Below, one piece after another: positions 10,218 to 21,762 of a stretch of 26,566 bases of DNA (its first letter is position 1; the number at the start of each line of letters is the position of its first letter). The notes below the pieces were generated by a model. That model was not told where the DNA came from. It did no database searches and saw only the letters and a program-made list of their open reading frames with translations. The stretch comes from Plantago elongata (lineage: Eukaryota; Streptophyta; Magnoliopsida; Lamiales; Plantaginaceae): positions 1 to 26,566 of the forward strand of contig JAYMSP010002069.1 of NCBI GenBank assembly GCA_036897095.1, read 5' to 3'. A program made the translations under genes and the position numbers.

Positions 10218-11604
10218 TTTATTGATGACTACACGCAAGTGTTTTGTATTGTTTGTTAACGAGAAATAGTATTTGTATTTATTTTTGGTTTAACGAGTTG
10301 TAGAGGTTTCATGTTTACGGGATATAGGAGTGGAAATTATGTGTTTGAGCGGGTAGATGTCTGCATATCTGCAGCATATAGAATATAGATCGGATCCATG
10401 AAAAGTGAATATGAGTGGACATGTAATGTGAGAATATCCGAATCCACCCTGTTTTGGTATTGCTAAATGATTACTAGTAATGTGTCCCTGTCCGTGACCA
10501 TGGAAGGCAAAATTGTTAATGGCACTGGGGAGCTAGGGCATGTGAGGTGGTGTATGAAAACATGCAGGCCATGTTATAAAATTGAAATTGTTGTGGATAC
10601 TTGATACCCATGACTATTTATTCTCCTAATGTAGTCTCATGTAATCATGTTGTGTTATGGCCTACTCCTACTTAGGAGTACTAGGCGGTGGTCAATTCAA
10701 TTATCAAGTGGACGTGCGATCCATTACATGACTGTCTCCACTCGACTCTCCACTTCTTGGGTGTTTCTATCATGTGCATGCAATTTCATACATGCTTCCT
10801 TCCTTGCAACTCATACACCGCCAACGTGTTTTTCACTTTTTCATCCATGCCTGTCTTCCATTCTCAACTCACTGTTTATGAACAGAGGGAGTATTATAAA
10901 TTATATCCAATGAAATTGAAACGAAGAGAGTATTATAAATTAGAATGAAGAAAATTACCGCTTGTTTGAGATAGAATTTAAGTGTCACTGTTTTAACTGA
11001 AATTGATTTTTTTATGAAATTTATTGTCATACTAATTTTAGAGTTATTGGTGGTCAATATTAATTACGTTTTATCATTAAAGTCAAAGTGAAAGCCTTGT
11101 GAAGAAATGGAGAGTAATCTATTGAGAGTTGGAGATGAACTGAACCACTCTAAGTAATATCGTGATTTATGTATTTGATTACTATTGTTAAACGAGTCAA
11201 GTGGAGTCGCATATTGAATTCGAGCTTAATCAAGTCAAGCTCATGAACAAAAATGAGTAAAAAATTGACTCGCGGAACTCAGAAAAATAATGAGCCTCAA
11301 TGATGCTTATGAAGTCATGAGGAGCCTTGTATATTAAAAATACTGAAAACAAGTATAAAAATTATAACATTATTAAAATAATAAATTTTATCGAGTCAGA
11401 ATCTGCTCGTTAAATAAACAAGCACAAAATTAAAATTATGATAAGGAAGTATAATACTGAGTTCTAATATACACATTTTGATTTTGACCAACAGATTACA
11501 AAATTTAACTTTCACCGGAGCAGAGAAGAAATCAAAAAGAAAAAGACGTGGGTTAAATCTTGTCCCATTATTTAGCATGTTAGTATAGTATTATTGTGCA
11601 ATCA
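10218..11604. other. Intergenic: GT47 3' flank and distal CSLD promoter; no gene seen
   Basis: No coding frame shows family resemblance. The first few hundred bases must hold the GT47 3' untranslated region. A perfect inverted repeat lies at 10663-10680 (TACTCCTA, two bases, TAGGAGTA). Near 10885-10942 the word GAG-GAGTATTATAAATT appears twice, and the left copy with its AACAGAGGGAGTA start resembles one end of a Stowaway-type MITE; no partner end was found. From 11185 there is a dispersed repeat, listed separately. 11340-11600 is AT-rich. Confidence 0.5.
11185..11275. repeat. Dispersed TTGTTAAACGAGTC repeat, copy 1
   Basis: TTGTTAAACGAGTC at 11185-11198 is identical to 25218-25231, and the next 70 or so bases remain similar (ATATTGAATTCGAGCTTAA here, ATATTCGATTCGAGCTCAA there). 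Both copies then contain GACTCG near the far end. This copy is more degraded than the second one. The element type is not identified; widely scattered GAGTCGAGCTC-type sequences of this kind are known as non-coding repeats in plants. Confidence 0.55.
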
Positions 11605-11726
11605 CTATAAAAGTCGGTCCGGTCCGCGTAATTAATATCCCTCTATTTTCTTCCTCTTTTTTTCCAGCATATAACCAACCCACTGTCTATAATACTACTA
11701 CAACTTAGTTCTTACCAGTATATAAA
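11605..11726 (+). promoter_or_regulatory. Candidate core promoters of the CSLD gene (two TATA-like boxes)
   Basis: CTATAAAAG at 11605-11613 and TATATAAA at 11719-11726 are both good plant TATA boxes in the correct orientation. The first is followed by a CT-rich stretch (11640-11665), which is common around plant transcription starts. The second would place the start near 11755. Both lie 750-880 bp upstream of the ATG, which requires a long 5' leader or a leader intron; the latter is supported by splice signals downstream. Which box is used cannot be decided from sequence. Confidence 0.5.
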
Positions 11727-11874
11727 CACAGTTCAGAACACAAAATCCACGCGTTCATACAAACAAACATGTTAAGACAATCACTTCTCTTTTCTTTCGA
11801 TTCATTTGATTTAGTTTTGTAATTACCAGAACAAAGACCTTCAATTTAGTGGATCAGCCGGCCACCCTTTTAAG

Positions 11875-12447
11875 GTACTTCCACTTGTCATCACTTTTGC
11901 CTTCTTCTTTGTCTATCTACATTTCTATATATACTTGTTCATTTGCTCTGTTTTTTTGAAAAACATCTCTCTGTTTCATCATTGGATTGCTAACATGCTA
12001 GTTTTTCAGTAGCTCAGTATTCTTCTTAAGGGTATGTATGTATCTTAATTTTGTCTCATTAATGTCAATTTCAGTTCTTACTCTCTTTCCGGATCGAATG
12101 ATACATTTGGTTTGGATACGGTATAAATTGGAATTGTAGTTTGTGGAAATGTGACACTTGAATGGAATAATACTATTATTCATTGGTGGGATTTGTAGAA
12201 ATTGAGGATTTTGGTAACGTATGTGGATTGTGAAAATTTTTTAATGTTCTAATGCTATTTGCTTTGTAACTGCCTTTGACTCTGGAAAATAGTGTGTCCT
12301 GGTCTTTTAATGAGAGCATTATTGTTTTCATTGACCATGAATCTACTCTAGTTTATTTATGGAGAGTATGTATGTTCTGTGTATTTAGTATTTTGCTTCT
12401 CATTTATGGCCTTTTCTGGAATTCTGATCAATGTGTATGTTTTTCAG
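11875..12447 (+). other. Probable intron in the 5' untranslated leader of the CSLD gene
   Basis: A donor (AAG|GTACTT at 11875, or alternatively G|GTATGT near 12032) and a pyrimidine-rich acceptor (TGTTTTTCAG ending at 12447) flank a T-rich stretch with no coding content, with the CSLD ATG only 35 bp past the acceptor. Removing it would give a leader of roughly 150-250 nt. The assignment rests on splice-site shape and base composition only; leader introns in plant genes often raise expression. Confidence 0.4.
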
Positions 12448-12482
12448 GGATTATTTAGTGTCTGTGTCTGCTCTGCATTGAA

Positions 12483-15400
12483 ATGGCATCAAGATCATTC
12501 AAGCCGAGCAGATCCGATCTGTCAACCGAATCAGACGTGCTGGATTCGCAGAATGGGAGGCCACCTTTGCCACCTCACGTGACATTTGCTCGAAGGACCT
12601 CTTCTGGACGCTATGTCAGCTATTCAAGAGATGATCTTGATAGCGAGCTCGGTAGCAGTGATTTTATGGACTATACGGTACACATACCACCTACTCCCGA
12701 TAACCAGCCTAATAATCCTGTCACTCAGAAAGTTGAGGAGCAATACGTTTCTAGCTCGCTCTTTACTGGTGGATTCAATAGTACAACTCGTGCCCATTTG
12801 ATGGATAAGGTGATTGATTCCGATGCAAACCATCCCCAAATGGCTGGTGCGAAGGGATCTTCTTGTGCGGTTAACGGATGTGATGGGAAGGTGATGAGCG
12901 ATGAAAGGGGGAATGACATTCTCCCGTGTGTGTGTGATTTCAAGATCTGTCGAGATTGTTATGGTGATGTTATAAAAACAGGAGAAGGGGTTTGTCCGGG
13001 GTGTAAGGAGCAGTACAAGGAGGCTGATTTGGATGAGTTGATGGAGAATTGGCGAACGTTGCCACAGCTTCCGGCGCCAGTTGGGGCGTCAAAAGTTGAG
13101 AGGAGAATGTCGCTGATGAAGTCAACTAAGTCAATGCTGGTCAGGAGTCAGACTGGTGATTTTGATCATAACCGATGGCTATTTGAAACCAAGGGGACCT
13201 ATGGTTATGGCAACGCAATATGGCCAAAGGAAGGAGGGTTTGATAATGGGAAGGATGATGACGTTATGGAGCCACGGGAGTTTGTAAGCAAACCGTGGAG
13301 GCCACTTACTCGTAAGTTGAACATTCCAGCTGCCATCATAAGTCCTTATCGGTAAGTAATCTTCCAGCCTATTTTTCGTTTAATGAAATGTTACTATATA
13401 ACTATAAGCATCACATGAACCATACATCATGCCAAAGTACAGTGCCTCAAATGTAGATCTAGATGCTCCTAGCATACTATACAAGAATCTATCTAAGCAT
13501 CTGTACCAGTATTCTGTAGGCAGCACATGGCACAATTTGTGAATCTTGATTATTCACATAAAGAATATAATTTGTTGTCTCATTTTTTAGCTGATAGCTT
13601 GCCTTGATCCTTATGTATGTCTCCTGGTATTCGTTCAACAAGTTGGGCTGAAGGATCTATTTGGTTTCGAGTTGAAAACCTTATGTTCTTGTGTGAGAAT
13701 GAGTTAAATTGTTATGATATAAAATTTATAAATTTTTACAGATGGTATGAACTTATTTCTGGTAAAGGCTTGCAGGTTTCTTTAATAGAATTCTCTGAGG
13801 GCAATGATGATGGTTTGATGCTTGATAATGGATATCATATTTAGCCGTTGACAGTGTGTTCTGATACAAACTTTCTTGCGTACATTGCAGGCTTCTTATT
13901 TTTGTGCGAATGGTAGTCCTCGGGTTTTTCTTGACATGGAGAATCAGACACCCTAACAATGATGCAATCTGGCTTTGGGGCATGTCTATAGTTTGTGAGA
14001 TCTGGTTCACCTTTTCTTGGATTCTTGACCAACTTCCAAAGCTCAACCCTATAAACCGGGCTACTGATCTAAATGTATTGAAAGAGAAATTCGAGTTACC
14101 TAGTCTGCACAATCCAACTGGGAAGTCTGATCTTCCTGGCATAGATGTCTTTGTGTCTACTGCGGACCCGGAAAAGGAACCACCTCTTGTTACTGCTAAT
14201 ACTATACTGTCAATATTAGCTGCGGATTATCCTGTGGAAAAGCTTGCTTGCTATGTTTCTGATGATGGAGGTGCTCTTTTGACTTTTGAGGCTATGGCAG
14301 AAGCTGCAAGTTTCGCAAACCTTTGGATCCCATTTTGTCGTAAACACAAAATTGAACCTAGAAATCCGGAAAGCTATTTCAGTCAGAAGAAAGATCCTTA
14401 CAAGAACAAGGTTCTCAGTGACTTTGTCAAAGACCGGAGGAGAGTGAAGCGTGAGTATGATGAGTTTAAGGTTCGAATTAACGGCCTGCCTGACTCTATC
14501 CGTAGGCGATCTGATGCCTATCATGCTAGAGAAGAAATTAAGGCCATGAATGAACATCGACAGAGGAAGGATGATGAGCCTCTCGAGGTTGTTAAGATAA
14601 AGAAAGCTACTTGGATGGCGGATGGAACCCATTGGCCTGGGACTTGGATTGATTCTTCAGCCGAACACTCTAAGGGTGATCATGCTGGGATAATACAGGT
14701 ATATACTATGCATCTCTATGAATTAAGCTAAGGCTTCTTAAGACTCAGGTTAACATTTAGAAATATTTTTGAAGTTTCCTATCAGTCAATTAAGTCTGTC
14801 ATAAATATGTAGGTGATGCTGAAGCCTCCTAGCGACGAACCATTACTTGGCTCCCGAGACGATTCTCAGCTGATAGATGTGACTGACATTGACATTCGTC
14901 TACCCATGCTTGTTTATGTTTCTCGTGAAAAGCGTCCTGGGTATGATCACAACAAGAAAGCAGGAGCAATGAACGCTCTAGTTCGAGCATCAGCAATCAT
15001 GTCTAATGGTGCATTCATGCTCAACCTCGACTGTGACCACTACATCTACAACTCCCAAGCCATGAGGGAAGGAATGTGTTTCATGATGGACAGAGGCGGG
15101 GATCGTATCTGCTATGTTCAGTTCCCACAAAGATTTGAGGGTATTGATCCATCTGATAGGTATGCCAATAAAAACACGGTTTTCTTTGATGGAAATATGC
15201 GAGCACTAGATGGGCTTCAAGGTCCTGTTTATGTTGGAACTGGATGTCTCTTTAGACGGGTTGCCCTGTACGGGTTTGACCCTCCTCGCTCTAAAGAACA
15301 CAGTTCTAGGTTCCTTAGCTGCTGCTTTGGCCGTAAGAAGCACACCTCGATTGCTAGTACTCCGGATGAGAACAGGGCTTTGAGAATGGGCGGGGAATCT

Positions 15401-16570
15401 GATGACGAAGAGATGAACCTCTCTCATGCTCCAAAGATGTTTGGTAACTCAAATCTACTCATCGACTCCATTCCGGTTGCAGAATTCCAAGGACGTCCTC
15501 TGGCAGATCATCCGGCTGTCAAGAATGGACGTCCACCTGGTGCTCTCACAATTCCGCGAGATCTTCTTGATGCTTCTACTGTTGCGGAGGCAATAAGTGT
15601 CATTTCATGTTGGTACGAGGATAAGACCGAATGGGGACAGCGTGTTGGATGGATTTACGGGTCTGTTACTGAAGATGTTGTTACCGGATACAGAATGCAT
15701 AATAGGGGATGGAAATCAGTTTACTGCGTGACCAAACGGGATGCTTTCCGTGGAACTGCACCAATCAATCTCACTGATCGTCTCCATCAGGTCCTTCGTT
15801 GGGCTACTGGTTCAGTTGAGATATTCTTTTCTAGGAACAATGCATTCTTGGCTAGCTCGAAAATGAAGGTGTTGCAAAGGATCGCGTACCTTAACGTTGG
15901 AATTTATCCCTTCACCTCAATTTTCTTAATTGTCTACTGCTTTCTTCCGGCACTTTCACTCTTCTCCGGACAGTTTATCGTGCAATCACTTGACATCACT
16001 TTCTTGGTATACTTATTGGTTATCACTGTTACTCTCTGCATTCTTGCTATTCTTGAGGTGAAATGGTCTGGAATCGAGTTAGAGGAATGGTGGCGGAACG
16101 AGCAATTTTGGTTGATAGGGGGAACCAGTGCACATTTAGCTGCTGTTTTCCAAGGACTTTTGAAAGTAGTTGCTGGAGTTGAAATTTCTTTCACCTTGAC
16201 ATCAAAATCAGCAGGAGATGACGAGGATGACGAGTATGCTGATCTCTACATGGTAAAATGGACTTCCCTCATGATTCCTCCTATTGTGATTATGATGGTC
16301 AATCTGATTGCTATAGCTGTTGGGCTTAGTCGAACGATTTACAGTGTCATCCCACAATGGAGCCGTCTGTTAGGTGGCGCTTTCTTCAGCTTCTGGGTTT
16401 TGGCTCATCTTTACCCCTTCGCCAAAGGTCTCATGGGCAGAAGAGGAAGAACACCTACTATCGTTTTCGTGTGGTCTGGACTTATTGCAATCATCATATC
16501 CCTTCTATGGGTCGCCATAAATCCTCCAGAAGGAAACAACCAGATCGGAGGTTCATTTTCATTTCCCTGA
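12483..16570 (+). CDS. CSLD3: Cellulose synthase-like protein D (CSLD2/CSLD3 type)
   Basis: Exons 12483-13351, 13891-14698 and 14813-16570 join at GT-AG sites into 1144 aa, close to the 1145 aa I recall for Arabidopsis CSLD2 and CSLD3. Order: a CSLD-specific N-terminus with [20 protein letters not shown] and [11 protein letters not shown]; a RING-like zinc domain (about residues 128-178) with paired cysteines ending CPGC; two membrane spans (about 291-335); the glycosyltransferase core with DDG at 414-415, DCD at 632-634, TED at 846-848 and QVLRW at 885-889; six C-terminal spans; and the terminus GGSFSFP. All catalytic motifs are intact. CSLD proteins make beta-1,4-linked wall glucan (or mannan) at the plasma membrane or in the secretory system and are needed for tip growth of root hairs. 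The N-terminus fits the CSLD2/3 clade better than pollen CSLD1/4. The exact paralogue name is inferred. Confidence 0.97.
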
Positions 16571-17205
16571 TCATTTAGGTGAACTCTTTTTTTGGCCATA
16601 TTTATACACAAAGTGAGACTCTTTTCTTTCGGACTGCTATAGACTTGGCAGATAAAGGTGTATGTATTCGCGATAATGACATCGAAACTTGCATCGTTCT
16701 GCTAACCGGATGGTTTTAACGATATATTTGTAGATGTAATTCGTCAACACCAGATCTGTTGTGTAGAGAACACAGAAATTTTCCTTTTTATTCTTTGATT
16801 GCTTATCTTACATGGGTGAACATTTCCCAGTTATACATGATTCACTTTCTTAAGTATCTGATGATCTACTGTCCAATGTTCTTGCTTTCTGTTTTATGCC
16901 AAAAGACTCGGTCTTTAGGTTAAAATACATGGTCAGTAGCTAGTTGATAATAATGCTAGAGTAAAACAATGTAGCATGTACCTAATAACTTTGATATATT
17001 GGTTCCATTAATAGTATTTTACTGTGAGATTCTTTTAAGCAGTTGAAATGTCTCAGTACTTGCAATATTCTGTCCAGTTATTGAGAAAAGATGATAATTT
17101 TAAACTTATTAGGCAAAGCAGAACTGTCATGCTACTTCAGCACTTCATTATTGAACATGTAATATACTACATAATCATAACAGTAGAATTCTGAGGTAAA
17201 CATCG
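16571..17205. other. Intergenic: CSLD 3' flank and CYP89A promoter
   Basis: This 635-bp gap must contain the CSLD 3' untranslated region and the promoter of the P450. There is no canonical AATAAA close to the CSLD stop, which is normal for plants; TTTGTAGATGTAAT near 16725-16740 resembles the loose far-upstream polyadenylation signals of plants. No strong TATA box precedes the P450; TAATATACTACATAAT at about 17160-17175 is the nearest AT-rich candidate. No repeat or RNA gene was recognised. Confidence 0.4.
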
Positions 17206-18765
17206 ATGGAGACCTGGTTTGTCATCATCATCTCCCTCTGCATCTCTGCCTTGCTTAGATCCATTTCCACTACTCTATTTCGTCGTTCAAGCGGCACAAA
17301 GAAGTTGCCGCCTGGACCTTTAAGCATCCCGCTTTTTGGTAACTTCATATGGCTCCGCAAGCCTATCTCCGAGCTGGAATCTGTCCTTGTTCGCCTGAAG
17401 ACAAACTATGGCCCTCTCATTACTATGAGAATTGGCCCTCGTCGCTTCATCTATGTGGGAAGCCACTCTCTCACCCATCAAGCCCTCGTACAGAACGGTG
17501 CTCTTTTCTCTGACCGCCCTGCTCCCCCACCAACCTTAAAGATTCTGAATCGGACTCCATTGACAATTACTTCCTCTGTCTATGGCCCCACCTGGCGCCT
17601 CCTTCGGCGCAACTTAACTCATGAGATCCTCAATGCCGCCCGTGTCAAGTCTCATGCAAGCTCTCGTAGTTGGATACTCTCAGAGCTTATCCATCGCCTC
17701 CTTGACACGGAGGATCACTTTGTGACATTGATTGATCATTTTCAGTATGCAATGTTCTCTCTTCTCGTGTTCATGTGCTTTGGCGACAAGCTTGCCGACG
17801 AAAAAGTCAAAGAAATTGAATCCATGCAACGGTGCGTTCTTCTTGGATTCAACCGGTCCAACTCCCTCAATTACTGGCCGCCTCGATTGAGCAAGATTCT
17901 TTTCCCAAGCCGTTGGGAAAAGTTGATCCAGTTGCGCCTGGATCAGGATAACTTGTTCATTCCTCTCATTAGGGCTCGCCTTGCAGCGAAAGAACTTATT
18001 AGTCAACAAGAATTTGTGGCAACATACGTCGACAGTTTGGTAGACTTGAGGCTTCCAGATGAAAATAATAGGAAACTCGAGGAGTGGGAAATTGTTAGCA
18101 TGTGTAGTGAATTTCTCAGCGCAGGAACTGATACCACCTCAACCGCGCTTCAATGGATCATGGCCAATCTTGTCAGGAACTCTCATATCCAGGACAAGCT
18201 ATACCAAGAGATAATCGGCATCATGGGACCACCTCCACTTCCTTCCAAATATGCCAACGCTCATCAGAGGCGACAACTGTCCATGGTAGTGGAGGAGGAA
18301 AACATCGGAAAAATGCCATACCTGAAAGCAGTAGTGTTGGAAGGCTTAAGGCGGCACCCACCAGGACACTTTGTTCTGCCACATAAGGTGACACGAGACA
18401 CGGAACTGGATGGTTATTTGATTCCAACGGATGCCATAGTGAATTTCATGGTGGCAGAGATGGCTTGGGACTCCAAGGTGTGGGTGGATCCGATGGAATT
18501 CAAGCCGGAAAGGTTCTTAGATGATGTTGAGGTTGATGTGACTGGGAGCAAAGAGATCAAGATGATGCCGTTTGGTGCGGGCAGGAGGATATGTCCGGCT
18601 TCCACATTGGCTTTGCTTCATTTGGAGTATTTTGTGGCGAATTTGATTTGGTACTTCGAGTGGACGGCTCGTCCAGGTGATGAAATTGATCTGTCGGAGA
18701 AGCAAGAGTTCACAACGACTATGAAGAATCCCCTCTGTGCTAGAATCTCTCCCAGAGGCTACTAG
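17206..18765 (+). CDS. CYP89A: Cytochrome P450, CYP89A family (intact, intronless)
   Basis: A single open frame of 519 aa, normal for an A-type plant P450. It begins METW, as CYP89A proteins do, with an N-terminal endoplasmic-reticulum anchor (residues 4-20) and the proline hinge LPPGP (34-38). Further on are the I-helix oxygen-binding motif AGTDTT (306-311), the K-helix ExxR (E379-R382), PERF (434-437) and the haem loop FGAGRRICPAS with its ligand Cys463. All key residues are present, so the enzyme should be functional. The family assignment also rests on HQALVQNGALFSDRP and the WRLLRRNLT block. In Arabidopsis CYP89A9 oxidises chlorophyll catabolites during leaf senescence; most CYP89A enzymes have no known substrate, so the reaction here is open. 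A broken relative lies 475 bp downstream in the opposite orientation. Confidence 0.95.
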   Translation: METWFVIIISLCISALLRSISTTLFRRSSGTKKLPPGPLSIPLFGNFIWLRKPISELESVLVRLKTNYGPLITMRIGPRRFIYVGSHSLTHQALVQNGALFSDRPAPPPTLKILNRTPLTITSSVYGPTWRLLRRNLTHEILNAARVKSHASSRSWILSELIHRLLDTEDHFVTLIDHFQYAMFSLLVFMCFGDKLADEKVKEIESMQRCVLLGFNRSNSLNYWPPRLSKILFPSRWEKLIQLRLDQDNLFIPLIRARLAAKELISQQEFVATYVDSLVDLRLPDENNRKLEEWEIVSMCSEFLSAGTDTTSTALQWIMANLVRNSHIQDKLYQEIIGIMGPPPLPSKYANAHQRRQLSMVVEEENIGKMPYLKAVVLEGLRRHPPGHFVLPHKVTRDTELDGYLIPTDAIVNFMVAEMAWDSKVWVDPMEFKPERFLDDVEVDVTGSKEIKMMPFGAGRRICPASTLALLHLEYFVANLIWYFEWTARPGDEIDLSEKQEFTTTMKNPLCARISPRGY

Positions 18766-19240
18766 GATTGATACTAATATTTCAGATTCAGTATTCTCTT
18801 TGAATTTGTTGCAACTTGCAAGTAAACTGTGCTACATTCTGTTGAATCAATAATATATGCTAAAAGTTTGTATTTTTTCTCAAAAGCTTGCCTTGGAGAG
18901 GTACATGACATGACAATGATAAACACAAAAAGGATGTTAAGCATCAACAGAACCTGATCTCTATATGATAGAAATGACAGAAAAGTTGAGCTTAAAGACC
19001 TGCATAGAGTGAATTATACATACTCCTTCCGTTGGAGCACTTCGATTCCAGTTAGAGATGCAAACAATGGACGATCGGAAAATTGGAGATGTAAGCGATG
19101 GAGTCATCATGTACATGTAACAAAGAGAGTGAAAGACAAGACAAAATCGATACCAATTCACTATCATGTATATGACTGTGCTATCACTAAGAGGCGGAGA
19201 AAAGTTGAGCCGGGTCGAGATTGACACCCTCAAGCCAACT
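18766..19240. other. Intergenic between the convergent CYP89A gene and pseudogene
   Basis: Both neighbours end into this stretch, so it holds their 3' flanks. GAATCAATAATATATGC near 18844-18860 is a plausible polyadenylation region for the intact P450. TACATACTCCTTCCGTTGG at about 19017-19035 resembles a Stowaway-like terminal repeat, but no second end was found. The two 3' flanks do not look alike when one is inverted, so the similarity seems restricted to the coding parts. Confidence 0.4.
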
Positions 19241-20664
19241 TCAACGGTGAGTTCTTGGAGAGATGTGAGCGCAAAGCGGATTCTTCATAATATTCCAGAT
19301 GGTGCAGTGCCAAAGAAGATGCTGGACATGATCTCCTACCGGCTCCAAATGGCATCATTTTGATCTCTCTACTCCCATTTACATCAACTGAAGCTCCTTC
19401 CTCCAAGAACCTTTCAGGCCTGAACTTCATAGGATCCTGCCAGACTGTTCGATCACAGCCTATCTCCGCCACCATGAAATTCACCATGGCATTCGTTCTG
19501 ATTATATAGCCATCCAATTCAACCTCCTCCTGTCAATTTGTATGGCACTAGAAAGTGGGTTGGAGGATGGCGCCTCAAACCTTCTAATACAACTGCTTTC
19601 AAGGAAGGCATCTTGTGAATATCCTCGTCCTCCACCACTTTGGCCAAGAACATAGTCGGGATAGGGGTAGGGAGTCCGACAATGCCTATTATCTCATCAT
19701 AAAGCTTGGCCTGGATTTTAGGGTACTTCACAACATTGGCCACAATTGTAGTGCTGTTGATGTGGTATCAGTGCCTCCAGTTAGAAATTCACTACACAAG
19801 CTCACTATCTCCCACTCCAGCATCCTGTTGTTTTCTTCAGGAAGTTGCAAATTCATTAAGGTGTCCACGTATGCGGCTTTATTACCTGTTTGTTTGGACT
19901 TAAAGCGAGCCCTGATAAGAGGAATCATCAATTTTTCTTGATCTATGCTCAACAGAATCAGGTTTTCCCAGCGCTTGCGGAAGAGAATTTTACTTAAACT
20001 TGTAGGACACAAGTTAAGGCTGTAGACAAGCTGAAACCAAGGAGTTGACGCTGAATTGATTCAATCTCTTTAACTTGTTCATCTAATATCTTTTCGCCGA
20101 AGCACATAAGAACAAGGAGACAGGAATATAGCATATTGGAAATGATCAATCAGCCTCACAGCATGATGATCATCCTCTATTTTGTGAAGGCAAAGGAGAA
20201 GTGTTGAGAGGACCTGGCGACGGGAGGAGGAATGTGCCCTTGCCTGAGTGGGATTAAGTATCCCACAGATGAGGTTGCGGCGGAGGTGGCACCAAGTGGG
20301 CCCATACTCTGATGTGGTGATTGCTAGTTGAGTTCTATTGAGGCTCTTGAAGGTAGCTAGGTGATGGGGCAGGGCGGTCAGAGAAGATAGCGCTGTTTTG
20401 GATGAGGGCACTGTGGGCAAGAGAGCAATGAGCGATAAATATTAAGGGTTGAGTACCGACTCTAATTGTGAATAGAGGGCCATAACAAGCCTTGATCCGG
20501 CGCAGGGGCAAGAGTAGATCAGAGACAGGGGTTATGATCCATGGGAGAGTACCAAGGATTGGAGGTCCTGGTGGCAGAGAAGTTGTAGTAGAAATGTATT
20601 TATGAGTGAGATTGGCAAAAATGGAGATAATCAGGATGGCAGTGGTCATGTTTCCATCCAGCAT
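19241..20664 (-). pseudogene. CYP89A cytochrome P450 pseudogene
   Basis: The minus strand carries the whole P450 in collinear order but in successive frames. In order: the N-terminus with LPPGPP (20664-20335); the SLNRTQLAIT to WCHLRRNL block (20420-20079); a short CFGEK block; SKILF to [11 protein letters not shown] (20012-19728); [12 protein letters not shown] to [11 protein letters not shown] (19743-19519); and FRPERF to FGAGRRSCPAS (19517 onward). At least five frameshifts separate these. Just after LALHHLEY about 30 codons are missing relative to the intact neighbour, and the frame resumes with MKNPLCAHISPR and a stop at 19241-19243. A shared TAT at the junction suggests deletion between short matches. 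The haem cysteine and ExxR codons survive, so decay is fairly recent. It is convergent with the intact gene and probably arose from an inverted local duplication. Confidence 0.92.
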
Positions 20665-21762
20665 GTAAATAGTTTGTGCAGAACTGCAAATTATGCATAC
20701 TCAATCTGACTATAAATATGTATCGGTACCGTGATGTGTATCTGCTGTAGCGGCCAGAAGCTATTGCACCGCGTCATTAAACTTAAATAAAACAATGAAT
20801 TGTGTACGTACTCACACATATGACAACAGTTTGCTATATATGAATAAGTGGTTGCAGACTGTGAAGGTGAGGCTGATTTACCTGATAATGTTCATTAATT
20901 GTGTGATGTATTTTGCCTTTTGGCTTCATGAAATGATATTATTGGATTTTCTCAGAAAAAAAAAAAGAATAATTCATCTCTTTGTATGCATAATGCTTTG
21001 TCCGTTCACTTGGCATGCTTATTTCAGCTTATAGGAGTTTTATCATGGCCATGGGTCTGGTAAAATGATTTATTGCTACCATGGTTTATGAAGAAAAACA
21101 TCTGTTGTAATACCTATTTCTGGACAAACACCCATCAGCTTCTAAGATTTTAATCAATAGAGTAGCATGGCGAACTCTACAATCCAAGGAAAATTCTTAG
21201 TTCATAATGCTCCAACTATCTGAGGAAATTCAGAACTTCATAGCATCCCATACTGTGCCGTAAGACTTAACTAGGTTTATAATTACGACAATTTAGTAGG
21301 GTTTGTAAATTGGGGAATAGTGTTGCAACTGAAGTCAAATAATAACCAAGTGTTAGTTCATTAGATTGTAAATGCCAGGCAAATGTGCAAGTCAGTGTTA
21401 GAAATCAGATTTCCAAGGGAGAATAACTGAATTGAAGATGCACGAGATCTAACACCACAAAAGTTTATTTGACTACATTGAATGTAAGTCATGAAGTAAT
21501 TGACTGTGAAAGGAAACATGTAATCATTTCAATTCAGGCAGAATACATTTTGAACTAGATCATGGAGAAACACAAAGGATATGTCACCGAAGTTATTTCA
21601 CTGCTAAATTTTTACTGTGGTGCATCCGATGCCAGAGTGCTTATATTACTAGAAAGTATTTGAAATCAGACGAAAATGTATTCCAGATTACACATCAAAA
21701 CCAACTGAAGATACCTCTGATCCAATTGGAAACAACCTTCCGAAGGGAGATAGTCAGATTCT
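20665..21762. other. Intergenic: former P450 promoter and NDUFS6 3' flank
   Basis: No coding frame is convincing. The left part is the old upstream region of the P450 pseudogene (minus strand) and the right part should contain the NDUFS6 3' untranslated region. There is a run of about 12 adenines near 20957-20968. No RNA gene, clear transposon end or internal repeat was recognised. Confidence 0.4.

Noticed and set aside
10880-10945. Complete Stowaway MITE
   Set aside because: Only one end-like word (AACAGAGGGAGTA) plus a nearby partial repeat was found, with no inverted partner and no TA duplication.
13753-14632. Minus-strand open frames of 129 and 138 aa
   Set aside because: They are antisense shadows of the CSLD catalytic exon, whose plus-strand protein has all family motifs.
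17680-18009. Minus-strand 109-aa open frame
   Set aside because: It lies entirely antisense to the intact CYP89A coding sequence and has no recognisable features.
19015-19040. Stowaway-like terminal repeat (TACTCCTTCCGTT)
   Set aside because: No matching inverted end was found within several hundred bases.
19241-20664. Second functional P450 gene, possibly with introns
   Set aside because: Junctions between frames lack GT-AG intron signals and are one- or two-base shifts; CYP89A genes are normally intronless, and part of the C-terminus is deleted.
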